DNA of 48,238 nt from Verrucomicrobiota bacterium (GTDB taxonomy: Bacteria > Verrucomicrobiota > Verrucomicrobiia > Opitutales > Opitutaceae), in contig JAEWBF010000104.1 of NCBI GenBank assembly GCA_023391285.1, positions 1 to 48,238 on the forward strand. The letters are read 5' to 3'. The position numbers and the translations under genes were made by a program. The notes under the pieces were generated by a model. The model did no database searches. It was not told where the DNA came from and saw nothing but the letters and a program-made list of their open reading frames with translations. Shown piece by piece: positions 39,088 to 47,204 of this stretch (position 1 is its first letter; each line of letters starts with the position of its first letter).

Positions 39088-39108
39088 CGCGCGACGCGGC
39101 GCGGCTAC
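39088..39108 (-). repeat. REP hairpin (CGCGC stem, GTAG foot) supplying a stop codon
   Basis: CGCGC (39088-39092) and GCGCG (39099-39103) around GACGCG, then G and CTAC (39105-39108). The TAG of the minus-strand GTAG is the stop codon of the aspartyl protease gene. Confidence 0.65.
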
Positions 39109-40313
39109 GGGACGAGGTCGAAGACGGGGATGCGTTTTTCGGTTTCTTCGGTGCCGTTGAGGAAAGTGAAGGTGATGGCGTCGGTCGTGGCGACGAGTTG
39201 TTGGTAGCGGGTGATGTCCCACTGCGCGACGGGCTCGCCCTCGATACGGGTGACAAGGTCGCCGGTTTGAACGCCGGCGGCGGCGGCGGGGGAGTCGGGG
39301 ACGACGCTGGCGACGCGCCAGTAGACGGGAGTTTTGTTGAAACTGACGCCGGCGTTGCGAAGCGGCGTGGCGGGGAGCGGGGCGGGGTCGGCGCGGAAGA
39401 ACGTCACCTGATTGTGCTCCTGATCGAAGGTGACGGTGAAATGTTCGAGGATGCCGCCGCCGATGGACGTGAGTTCGTCGGTGGTGTCGACGACGGGCTG
39501 GCGGATCACGTAATCACCGAGGCGGAGATCCTGGGCGAGGCGACCGATGCGTTGTTCGCGATCGCCGCTGAGGGTGGCGATGGTGGCGCCGGGGCGGGTG
39601 GGGACCGCGAATTCGGGTTGGAGGCCGATGGGATTGAGGCTGAGGGAAGCGTCGCTGCCGGAGTCGATGAGCGCGACGAGCGTTTGATTGCCGAGGCGGA
39701 GCGGGATGATGGGGATGTTGCGCTCGTTGTTGAAGTGAATCGAAGTGCCGGCGGTGGGCGGGGGGGCGGAGAGCGGTTGGAGAAGGATGCGGGAGTTGGG
39801 ATAATCGAGGGTGAGGACGGTTTCGCGGAAAAGCGGGAAACCGAGGATGCCATCGATTTGGATGCCGAGGTGAGCGGAGATGGCGCTGCAGTCGTAGATG
39901 AGAGCCTGAACGTTTTCGAACATTGCGCCGCCGAGATCGATTTTGCGGAGCGTCGTGGCGGTGAGGAGGGCGGTTTCGCCGGTGGCGGAACGGACGCGGA
40001 CGAGCGGGGTGGTGGGCGGGGGGGCGTTGCGGGCGGCGTAGCGGGCGGCGAGTTCGGGCGAGACGAGGGTGACGGAGGCGCCGGTATCGATCAGGAAGTG
40101 GTAGGGGCCGCGTTTGTCCCATTTCGCCTCGATCACGAGGTAGTTCGAGAGCGGTTTGGCGGCGATGGTAACGAGATCGCTGTCGAGCGTGGTGCGACCG
40201 GGGCGCGGAAGCTCGCGGCGGAAAAGCTGGCAGCCGGTGAATGCAACCAGGAGCGTAAGCGCGAGGAGCAGGCGCAGCACGGGGCGTTGAAAGCGGGAGA
40301 ACGCGGGCGTCAT
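39105..40313 (-). CDS. Two-lobed aspartyl protease with PDZ domain, lipoprotein
   Basis: A 402-residue predicted periplasmic protease. The N-terminal signal ends in a lipobox-like VAFTGC (Cys28). Two retropepsin-like lobes follow, each with its own catalytic motif: FLIDTGAS (Asp76) and ALIDSGSD (Asp217). A C-terminal PDZ domain (about 330-395: VASVVPDSPAAAAGVQTGDLVTRIEG) likely binds substrate. The ATG at 40313 overlaps the stop of the upstream MFS gene as ATGA, suggesting coupled translation. Its own stop codon is inside a REP. Similar PDZ-aspartyl proteases are common in verrucomicrobia-like genomes, with unknown substrates. Confidence 0.85.
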   Translation of the reverse strand: MTPAFSRFQRPVLRLLLALTLLVAFTGCQLFRRELPRPGRTTLDSDLVTIAAKPLSNYLVIEAKWDKRGPYHFLIDTGASVTLVSPELAARYAARNAPPPTTPLVRVRSATGETALLTATTLRKIDLGGAMFENVQALIYDCSAISAHLGIQIDGILGFPLFRETVLTLDYPNSRILLQPLSAPPPTAGTSIHFNNERNIPIIPLRLGNQTLVALIDSGSDASLSLNPIGLQPEFAVPTRPGATIATLSGDREQRIGRLAQDLRLGDYVIRQPVVDTTDELTSIGGGILEHFTVTFDQEHNQVTFFRADPAPLPATPLRNAGVSFNKTPVYWRVASVVPDSPAAAAGVQTGDLVTRIEGEPVAQWDITRYQQLVATTDAITFTFLNGTEETEKRIPVFDLVP

Positions 40314-41686
40314 TTCGCGGGCTGGGGAAGCGAGCGGCTGAGCCAGAGGGCGCCGATCGCGAAAGCGGCGCCGGCGACGAAAACGCTCGCGGAGCCGAAG
40401 ACCCAGAAAACGGTGCCGGCGATCACGGGGGTGATGGCGCGGGAGAGGGAGCCGAGGGAACGGAAGATGCCGAGCGCGTGGCCCTGCTGGTGTTGGGCGC
40501 TGTAGAGGGAGATGAGTCCGGTGGTGGACGGGTTGACGAGACCGGAACCGAGGGCGAGGGCGGCGAGGCCGAGGTAAAGCAGCCACGGTTGCGGGGCGTA
40601 GCCGATGCAAAGGAGGCCGACGATCGAGAAGGCGAGACCGCCCATGAGAATGGCGGTTTCGGTGTGGCGCTTCAGCAGGACGCGGACGATGTAGCCCTGG
40701 GTGACGATGGCGCAGAGGCCGAGGAAGCCGAGCAGGTATCCATTTTCGCGTGACGTGTAGCCGAAACGTTCGGCGGCGAGGAAGGTGAGCGCGGTTTCCA
40801 TGGCGACGAAGGAGACCGAATAAATGAAGGCGACGAGGTTGGTGCGGCGCAGCGCCCGATCTTCGAGGCTGAGGATGGCGCGAAGCGGATTGCGGAGACG
40901 CGGAGGACGAGATTCGGCGCGGGCGGCGTCGGACAACGTCTCGCGGAACCGGCGGTGAATCCAGACCAGATTGATCAGGCAAAGGATGAACGCGAGGGCG
41001 GCGGGAATGGTGAACGGGTTGATGCCGAAGCGAGCGAGGGAAGGGTAGAGGGTGACGAGATTGATTTGCGTGGCGAAGGCGCCGAGCATGGGACCGGTCA
41101 CCAAACCGAGACCGAAGGCGGCGCCGACGAGGCCCATCGCTTTGGAGCGCTCGGCGCGCGTGGTGACGTCGGCGACGGCGGCGGTGGCGACGGAGAGGTT
41201 TCCGCTGAAGGCGCCGCTGACGATGCGCGAAAGGACAAACAGCCAGAACGAGCCGCTGAAGATCCAGATGAGATAGCCGAAGGCGGTGCCGGCGACGGTG
41301 AGGAGGAGCACGCCGCGGCGGCCGCGGCGATCGCTGACGGCGCCCCAGAACGGAGCGAAGATGAATTGCAGGATGGAAAAAAGGGAACTGATGACACCGC
41401 CGAAAAGGACGGCGGCGAAGTTTTCGTCTTTTCCGAGGGCGCGCGCGAAGGTGTCGGTGTGACCGACGAGCCAGCCGAGCAGGCCGCTGTGGCCGTCGGT
41501 GGAAAGGTAGTGCGTCAGCAGATCGGGTCCGAGCGGGAAGATGATGGAGAACCCGATCAGGTCGATGTAGAGCGTGAGAAAGATGACGCCGAGCGAGAGA
41601 GGACGGGTGGGCGATGGCGTGGCAGCGGGAGCAGGCACGGGAAAAGCGGGAACGAAAACGGTTCCGCGCGGAAGGCCAAGGAGCAA
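40310..41686 (-). CDS. Major facilitator superfamily transporter, Tet(A)-like
   Basis: A 12-span MFS exporter. After a Pro/Ala-rich N-terminus the chain runs FLTLYIDLIGFSIIFPLGPDLL, then the loop 2-3 signature FWGAVSDRRGRRGVLL and the antiporter motif C-like GLVGAAFGLGLVTGPMLGAF, all typical of the TCR/tetracycline-metal antiporter group. An extra loop (GWLVGHTDTFARALGKDENFA) follows the first span. The 41686 start is a TTG and uncertain; the real start may lie within the first 30 residues. The substrate is unknown. It overlaps the protease gene by 4 bp. Confidence 0.87.
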   Translation of the reverse strand: MLLGLPRGTVFVPAFPVPAPAATPSPTRPLSLGVIFLTLYIDLIGFSIIFPLGPDLLTHYLSTDGHSGLLGWLVGHTDTFARALGKDENFAAVLFGGVISSLFSILQFIFAPFWGAVSDRRGRRGVLLLTVAGTAFGYLIWIFSGSFWLFVLSRIVSGAFSGNLSVATAAVADVTTRAERSKAMGLVGAAFGLGLVTGPMLGAFATQINLVTLYPSLARFGINPFTIPAALAFILCLINLVWIHRRFRETLSDAARAESRPPRLRNPLRAILSLEDRALRRTNLVAFIYSVSFVAMETALTFLAAERFGYTSRENGYLLGFLGLCAIVTQGYIVRVLLKRHTETAILMGGLAFSIVGLLCIGYAPQPWLLYLGLAALALGSGLVNPSTTGLISLYSAQHQQGHALGIFRSLGSLSRAITPVIAGTVFWVFGSASVFVAGAAFAIGALWLSRSLPQPAK

Positions 41687-41929
41687 AGAGGGGAAATCGT
41701 CGCCGGGACGATTGCTGGATAAGTGACGCTCGAGGCCGAGCGTGAGGCCGGCGAAGTGGTTTCGCGCACGAATCGGTCGTTGAGGAGGGGCGCGCCAGAT
41801 TTTCGCCGCTGCGGCGGAACGGGACGCCGTGGGGGCGCAGGCGGACGTGGTTGCTGGGATTCAGGCCGGCGAAACTTGGGCTCGCCGTCACCTTTTGAGG
41901 CGTGGAGCGTCGAGCAACCCACCCCACTC

Positions 41930-43483
41930 ATGAAAATCCCCGCTGGCCTCGGTGTGTTTGCGTCGAGCTTAACGTTGAGCCTGATGGCTCCTGCATTGGC
42001 TGCTGCGGGAGGAGCGGTGGGCCAGTTTTCGGATCATGGCGATGTCGGCGCGCCGGCGATCGCGGGGTCGACGAGCTATGATGAGTTGCGCCAGGAGTAT
42101 CGGATGACTGCGGGCGGCATCAACATGTGGGGGAAGACGGATCAGTTTCAGTTCGCGTGGAACAAGATGAAGGGCGATTTCATCCTGTTCGCCCGCGTCG
42201 AGTTTCTCGGACAGGGCGTGGACCTGCATCGCAAGGCGGGCTGGATCGTGCGGCAGACGCTCGAGGCGGATTCGCCGTATGCGGATGCGTGCGTGCATGG
42301 CGATGGGCTGACGTCGTTGCAGTTTCGCCGGACGAAAGGTGCGGAGACGGAGCAGGCGGTGGTGCCGTTGACGGGTGGCGACGTGATCAAGTTCGAGCGG
42401 CGCGGGAAGCAGTTTATTTTTTCGTCGGCGCGTTATGGCGAGACCTTCACGAGCACGACCCTCGATGAACTCGATCTCGGCGATGAGGTGTTCGTTGGGC
42501 TGTTTCTTTGCTCGCACAATGCGGAGGTGAAAGAAGAGGTGGTGTTCAAGGACGTGCGCATCGTGCGTCCGCCGAAGGAAGGGTATGTGCCATATCGTGA
42601 CTACATCGGGGCGCACCTGGAGATTTTGAATGTTCACACGGGCAAGCGTGACGTGGTTTACAGTTCGCCGGAGCAGTTCGAGGCGCCGAACTGGCTGCCG
42701 GATTACAAGACGCTTTTGATCAACGTGAGCGGGCCGGGACCGAACAAAGGGCACCTGAAGACCTTCGATCTCGTGACGAAGCAGATCGGAAATTTCGACA
42801 CGGGTTTTGCGACGCGGAATAACAATGACCACGTGCTGACCTTCGATGGGAAGCAGCTGGGCATCAGTCATCACAGTGCGGACGACAATGGACGCTCGGT
42901 GATCTACAAGCTGCCGGCGACGGGAGGAACGCCGGTGCGCGTGACGCCGAAGGCGCCGTCGTATTTTCACGGCTGGTCGCCGGACGCGAAGTGGATGGTT
43001 TACACGGGGGGGCGGAAGCATTCGCCGGACGCGACGTCGGACAAATACGACATCTACAAAATTTCGGCCGAGGGCGGGGAGGAGATTCGGCTGACGGATG
43101 CGGCGGGGTTGAGCGACGGGCCGGAGTTCACGCCGGACGGGAAGTATATCTATTTCAATTCGACGCGTTCCGGGCTGATGCAGCTGTGGCGGATGAAGCC
43201 GGATGGGACGGAGCAGGAGCAGGTGACGAACGACGAGTTCAACAACTGGTTTCCGCACCTCTCGCCGGATGGGAAATGGATCGTATTCATTTCTTACGGA
43301 CAGGACATCAAGCCGGAGGAGCATCCGTATTATAAGCACGTTTACCTGCGGATGATGCCGGCGAGCGGCGGGCCGCCGCGGGTGATCGCGTATTTGTTTG
43401 GCGGGCAGGGAACGATCAATGTGCCCTCGTGGTCGCCGGACAGCACGCGCGTTGCATTCGTCAGCAATACGCGGATGGATTGA
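41930..43483 (+). CDS. Secreted TolB-like beta-propeller protein with N-terminal jelly-roll domain
   Basis: A 517-residue exported protein: signal MKIPAGLGVFASSLTLSLMAPALAAAG, then a concanavalin-like domain (about 45-205: FQFAWNKMKGDFILFARVEFLG, DGLTSLQFRR) related to DUF1349-type carbohydrate domains, then a TolB propeller with blades WSPDAKWMVYTGG, FTPDGKYIYFNSTRSG, LSPDGKWIVFISY and WSPDSTRVAFVSN. It probably binds or processes extracellular glycans. The neighbouring oxidoreductase and esterase suggest a sugar locus. ATG 41930 gives the signal peptide; the upstream open frame has no homology-like character. Confidence 0.84.
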   Translation: MKIPAGLGVFASSLTLSLMAPALAAAGGAVGQFSDHGDVGAPAIAGSTSYDELRQEYRMTAGGINMWGKTDQFQFAWNKMKGDFILFARVEFLGQGVDLHRKAGWIVRQTLEADSPYADACVHGDGLTSLQFRRTKGAETEQAVVPLTGGDVIKFERRGKQFIFSSARYGETFTSTTLDELDLGDEVFVGLFLCSHNAEVKEEVVFKDVRIVRPPKEGYVPYRDYIGAHLEILNVHTGKRDVVYSSPEQFEAPNWLPDYKTLLINVSGPGPNKGHLKTFDLVTKQIGNFDTGFATRNNNDHVLTFDGKQLGISHHSADDNGRSVIYKLPATGGTPVRVTPKAPSYFHGWSPDAKWMVYTGGRKHSPDATSDKYDIYKISAEGGEEIRLTDAAGLSDGPEFTPDGKYIYFNSTRSGLMQLWRMKPDGTEQEQVTNDEFNNWFPHLSPDGKWIVFISYGQDIKPEEHPYYKHVYLRMMPASGGPPRVIAYLFGGQGTINVPSWSPDSTRVAFVSNTRMD

Positions 43484-43548
43484 GCACCCGCCGAACGGAT
43501 TGGTCGGCCGGCGGCCGCAACGCTCCCTCGCTCCTAGAAAGAAATCTC

Positions 43549-44964
43549 ATGAAGAAATCACGTCCTTCCGCGTCGGTTGCCGGTTCACATTCTCGTCGCG
43601 ATTTCGTTCGCACGCTGGGCGCGGCGGCGGCGGTTTTTGCGGTGCCGAACATCATCCCGTCGCGGCTGCTGGGGGCGAACTCGCCGAGCAATCGTTTTCG
43701 CATTGGGCAGATCGGCTGCGGGCGCATCGCGCGCGGGCACGACATGCCGGGGGTGTTTCGTTCGGGCATGGTGGACATCGTGGCGTTGTGCGACGTGGAT
43801 TTGCGGCGAGTCGCGGAAGGGAAGGATCTTGCGGAGAAGTTTTATCGGGACGCGTCGGCGGTGCCGCCGACGATGTCGACGCACATGGACTATCGTGAAA
43901 TCCTCGCGCGGGACGACATCGACGGCGTGGTGTTGAGTTTGCCGGATCATCAGCATGCGGAAATCGCGCTCGCGGCGATCAAAGCGGGCAAGGACGTGTA
44001 TCTGCAGAAGCCCTTCACGATGACGCACGAGGAAAGCGTGATCTTGCGCGATGCAGTCGTGAAAAGCGGACGGATTCTGCAGGTGGGAAGTCAGCAGCGT
44101 TCGTGGAATCAATCGCAGCAGTTCCGCAAAGGGTGCGAGTTCGTGCGGAGCGGGCGGGTGGGACGGCTGAAGGAAGTCCAGATCGGACTGCCGATCGATC
44201 CGACGAAGCCGGACGATCCGGAGCAGCCGATTCCGGCGAATCTGAATTACGATGCGTGGCTCGGGCCGACGCCGAAGGTGTATTACACGGAGCAGCGCGT
44301 GCATCCGGAGTTCGGATACGACCGACCGGGCTGGCTGCGCAACGAGTCGTATTGCCTCGGCATGATCACGGGGTGGGGCGCGCATCATTTCGACACGGCG
44401 CACTGGGGAATGGACATGGAAGCGAGCGGACCGGTGAAGATCGAAGGGCGGGCGACGTTTCCGGCGAATTCGATCTGGAACGTGCACGGGGAGTATCACG
44501 TCGAGCTGATGTATCCCGGCGACGTGAAGATGACGGTGTCGGACAAATTGCCGAACGGGGTGAGGTTTATTGGCGATGAAGGCTGGATTTTCGTCGGTCG
44601 CGAACGCGAGGCAGCGCAAACCTCGAGCGATCCGGCGATGCGGGCGACGGAGTTGCAGCCGCTCGATGCGAGCGATCCGAAGCTGCTCGATCCGAATGGC
44701 GTAAAGGTGAAGTTCCTCGAGAGCAGCAGTCATCACAAGAACTGGCTCGATTGCATGAAGTCGCGCGAGCAGCCGCTGGCGCCGGCGACGGTGGCGCATA
44801 GTGCGAACACGGCGTGCATCCTGAGCTGGATTGCGATGAAGACGGGACGGCCGCTCCGCTGGGATCCGAAGACGGAAAAATTCGAGAATGACGCGGAGGC
44901 GACGGCGATGCTGTCGCGGCCGGAGCGGGCGCCGTATGGGATGCAGCGCGTGAAGAAGGCGTGA
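43549..44964 (+). CDS. Gfo/Idh/MocA-family oxidoreductase, Tat-exported
   Basis: A 471-residue NAD(P)-dependent sugar oxidoreductase. The Tat signal is SRRDFVRTLGAAAAVFAVPNIIP (residues 16-38). The Rossmann motif is IGQIGCGRIARGHDMPG. The catalytic-region segment is KDVYLQKPFTMTHEES (the EKP-type lysine motif, here QKP), followed by the GFO_IDH C-terminal domain with WGAHHFDTAHWGMD. Export with bound cofactor, next to a TolB-like glycan-binding protein, fits oxidation or epimerisation of sugars in the periplasm. It lies 65 bp after the TolB-like gene, probably as an operon. Confidence 0.9.
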   Translation: MKKSRPSASVAGSHSRRDFVRTLGAAAAVFAVPNIIPSRLLGANSPSNRFRIGQIGCGRIARGHDMPGVFRSGMVDIVALCDVDLRRVAEGKDLAEKFYRDASAVPPTMSTHMDYREILARDDIDGVVLSLPDHQHAEIALAAIKAGKDVYLQKPFTMTHEESVILRDAVVKSGRILQVGSQQRSWNQSQQFRKGCEFVRSGRVGRLKEVQIGLPIDPTKPDDPEQPIPANLNYDAWLGPTPKVYYTEQRVHPEFGYDRPGWLRNESYCLGMITGWGAHHFDTAHWGMDMEASGPVKIEGRATFPANSIWNVHGEYHVELMYPGDVKMTVSDKLPNGVRFIGDEGWIFVGREREAAQTSSDPAMRATELQPLDASDPKLLDPNGVKVKFLESSSHHKNWLDCMKSREQPLAPATVAHSANTACILSWIAMKTGRPLRWDPKTEKFENDAEATAMLSRPERAPYGMQRVKKA

Positions 44965-45057
44965 GCGGGCGCGGATTGGAATATCCGAAGACGCGACGCT
45001 GTGGAATTTGTTGGAGTCGGAGATGCGTTTCGCGTGTGCGGAAGCGCGGTGGAACAT

Positions 45058-45081
45058 GCGCGGTGAGGGCACCGCGCCTCC
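45058..45081 (-). repeat. REP hairpin (GCGCGGTG stem, GGAG foot)
   Basis: GCGCGGTG (45058-45065), AGGG, CACCGCGC (45070-45077), CTCC. It has the same sequence as the copy inside rsmB. Confidence 0.85.
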
Positions 45082-45087
45082 ATTGGG

Positions 45088-45103
45088 CGCCACTTTAGTG
45101 GCG
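45088..45103 (-). repeat. Hairpin overlapping the esterase stop codon
   Basis: CGCCACT (45088-45094), TT, AGTGGCG (45097-45103). The TAA stop of the esterase gene (45097-45095) is in it. The minus-strand foot reads GCAG, one base from GTAG, so it may be a decayed REP paired with the 45058 copy. Confidence 0.55.
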
Positions 45104-46168
45104 TGCTGCGAACGGCTGGATGCGGAGCCAGGCGGTGAGTTCGTCGGCCAGGGTGCGGGCGTCGGCGACGCGCGGATGCCGGCGCGAGAAGTGTTGGAAG
45201 ACGAAGTGAGTGAGGCGGGGATCTTCGGACTCGAGCTGAGCGACGGCGGCTTCCCACGGTGAGCGGAGGCGTTCGCTACGGGCGCCGCCGGTCATGCCGC
45301 CGCGGAGGATGACGATTTGCGCGGCAGGATAGGCGCGGCGGATTTCGCGCACGAGTTGGATGTAGCGTTCGGTAAAATCGGCGGGGAAGGGGAACTTGTT
45401 GGCGGTGGTGTAGGAGTCGTCGTTTTCGCCGTAGTTGAGGAAGATCACGTCGGGCGTCCAGGCGGTGAGAGCGGCGCGGCGGGATTCGATTTCTGGATAC
45501 ACGCGATCCCAAATTTCGCCGGCGCGTTTCGGCACCCAGCCGATGGAGATCCCCATGCCGCTGACGGAGATGTTGCGGTGATCGGCGTTGAGGGCGTCGG
45601 CGGTGAAAGCGGCGTAGCTCTTGGCGGCGTTGTGCGTGCGGCGGTCCTCCCATTGGTCGGAGTCGCGGTCTTCGTTGCAGGCGCCGGCGGTGATGGAGTC
45701 GCCGAGGAAAAGGAATTTGTTCGCGTAGGAAGGAGGAGCGAGGCGGAGGAGTTTTCCGTCGGGAGCGAGTTGGATGCCCTCGAAGCGGACATGGCCGGCG
45801 TCGGCTTCGCTGCGTTTGAAGAGGGTGAGGCGGTGCGGGCCGGGGCCGAGGTTTTCGAAGCGGGTGTTTTGGGGCGGCCGGTTTTTGCGGAGTTCGACGA
45901 GGTGAGTTTGGTCGTCGAGAGAGAGGTCGAAGAAATTCTGGCCGCTCGCGGAGGAGAAAAGGAGTTCGATGGAGTCGCCGGTGAATTCGAAGCTGATGCG
46001 GCTGGCCTGCCAGATTATGCCGATGGATTCGTGGTCGGAGGAGGCGGGGTCGAAGCGGCCCTCGTAGTGGATTTCTGGATGCGAGGCGGGGACGGTGGCG
46101 GCGTGGGCGACGGCGGCGAGGAAGGTGAAAGCCGCGATGCCAAGGCGGGGGAAGAGGCGGATCTTCAT
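45095..46168 (-). CDS. SGNH/GDSL carbohydrate esterase, CE2-like
   Basis: A 357-residue secreted esterase. The signal peptide ends at VAHAA. A jelly-roll N-domain of about 130 residues (RFEGIQL, FFDLSLDD) precedes an SGNH hydrolase with FLGDSITAG (catalytic Ser), SGMGIS, NYGENDD and a terminal FSRRHP. The order jelly-roll then SGNH is that of CE2 acetylxylan/glucomannan esterases. Context with TolB-like and Gfo/Idh genes supports deacetylation of plant or algal polysaccharide. The ATG at 46168 is used; the open frame further upstream overlaps the LigD polymerase gene and is a shadow. Confidence 0.86.
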   Translation of the reverse strand: MKIRLFPRLGIAAFTFLAAVAHAATVPASHPEIHYEGRFDPASSDHESIGIIWQASRISFEFTGDSIELLFSSASGQNFFDLSLDDQTHLVELRKNRPPQNTRFENLGPGPHRLTLFKRSEADAGHVRFEGIQLAPDGKLLRLAPPSYANKFLFLGDSITAGACNEDRDSDQWEDRRTHNAAKSYAAFTADALNADHRNISVSGMGISIGWVPKRAGEIWDRVYPEIESRRAALTAWTPDVIFLNYGENDDSYTTANKFPFPADFTERYIQLVREIRRAYPAAQIVILRGGMTGGARSERLRSPWEAAVAQLESEDPRLTHFVFQHFSRRHPRVADARTLADELTAWLRIQPFAARH

Positions 46169-46247
46169 CGGAGAGCGGAAGCGCAGACGCGGGTTCCGGC
46201 GGAGGCAAGGATGGGGATGGCCTCGTCCTGGCGAGGGCGGCGTTCTT

Positions 46248-46271
46248 GCGCGGTGGGGGCACCGCGCCTCC
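46248..46271 (-). repeat. REP hairpin (GCGCGGTG stem, GGAG foot)
   Basis: GCGCGGTG (46248-46255), GGGG, CACCGCGC (46260-46267), CTCC. It lies between the LigD polymerase and esterase genes. Confidence 0.85.
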
Positions 46272-46281
46272 CCTTGGCGGG

Positions 46282-47199
46282 CTATTGGAGGGCGCGGATG
46301 GGGGGGAGTTTTTGTTTGAGCTGGAGGACGGGAGCGAAGAGGTCGCCGTGTTTTTCGATGCGCTTGAGGACGTCCTCGGTTTCGAAGGTGAGCAGTTCCT
46401 TCTTCTTCTTTTTCCAGCACGTTTCCACTTCGTCCCAAGTGACCGGGGTGGAAACGGTGGGGTGTTGTTTGGCGCGGAGGGAGTAGACGTTGACGGTCGT
46501 CTTGTGGTCGTCGTTTTGGCTCCAGTCGACGAGGACTTTTCCGACGCGCAGGGATTTCAGCATTTTTTCGACGACGACGTCGGGGAATTGGGCTTCGAGG
46601 ACGCGCGCGACGGTGTGGGCGAATTCTTTTGTTTTGTCGTAGGTGACGGGCGTGTTGAGCGGCACGTAAACCTGCAGGCCTTTGGAGCCAGAAGTTTTGG
46701 CGAAGCTTTTGAGACCGAGACCGTCGAAAAGCGCTTTCACCCATAGGCCGACCTGGCAGCAGAGGACGATGTCGGCGGGCGGGCCGGGATCGAGGTCGAA
46801 GGCGATCGTGGTGGGGCGGGAGATGGCGGGGGCTTTGTGGAGAAACGTGTGCAGCTCGAGGTCGGCGAGGTTCGCGGCCCAGACGAGCGCGGGGAGATCG
46901 TTCATCACGCAATAATGGATCTCGCCGCCGCGGTCGCGGGGGACGGTCGTGGTCTTCACCCATTTGGGGCGGTGCGACGGGCATTGTTTCTCGTAGAAGA
47001 AGAAGCCGTCGACGCCGTCGGGGTAGCGTTTGAGCGTGATGGGGCGGTTTTTGAGATGCGGGAGGAGGACGTCGGAGACGCGGATGTAGTAGTCGATGAC
47101 GTTGCCCTTGGTGAATCCGACTTCCGGATACAGGACCTTGTCGAGATTGCTCACGGTGAGCTTCATCCGGCCGACGGTCATTTCGGTTTTGGTGGCCAT
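46282..47199 (-). CDS. ligD: LigD-type DNA repair polymerase/primase (stand-alone PolDom)
   Basis: A 305-residue archaeo-eukaryotic primase-fold polymerase of bacterial non-homologous end joining, fills gaps with ribo- or deoxynucleotides. Hallmarks: LTVSNLDKVLYPEVGFTKGNVIDYY, RYPDGVDGFFFYEKQ, the catalytic FDLDPG and SGSKGLQVYVPL, where the usual His of the SxGxKGLH motif is Gln. The C-terminus RALQ is complete and there is no ligase or phosphoesterase domain. It starts 5 bp after the upstream ligase gene, so the two form one operon from a split LigD. Confidence 0.92.
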   Translation of the reverse strand: MATKTEMTVGRMKLTVSNLDKVLYPEVGFTKGNVIDYYIRVSDVLLPHLKNRPITLKRYPDGVDGFFFYEKQCPSHRPKWVKTTTVPRDRGGEIHYCVMNDLPALVWAANLADLELHTFLHKAPAISRPTTIAFDLDPGPPADIVLCCQVGLWVKALFDGLGLKSFAKTSGSKGLQVYVPLNTPVTYDKTKEFAHTVARVLEAQFPDVVVEKMLKSLRVGKVLVDWSQNDDHKTTVNVYSLRAKQHPTVSTPVTWDEVETCWKKKKKELLTFETEDVLKRIEKHGDLFAPVLQLKQKLPPIRALQ

Positions 47200-47204
47200 G
47201 GCGA

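Noticed and set aside
39105..41927. A 940-codon frame joining the aspartyl protease to upstream sequence
   Set aside because: The upstream 540 codons are a shadow of the MFS transporter. The real start is the ATG at 40313.
45244..45282. GTAG-containing stretch in the esterase gene as a third intragenic REP
   Set aside because: The possible stem is only 4 bp with a long loop, and the encoded residues fit the SGNH fold.
45095..46984. One 629-codon minus-strand frame that seems to fuse the esterase to a basic N-terminal domain
   Set aside because: The upstream part overlaps the LigD polymerase gene in another frame and is Arg/Pro-rich. The signal peptide at 46168 marks the real start.
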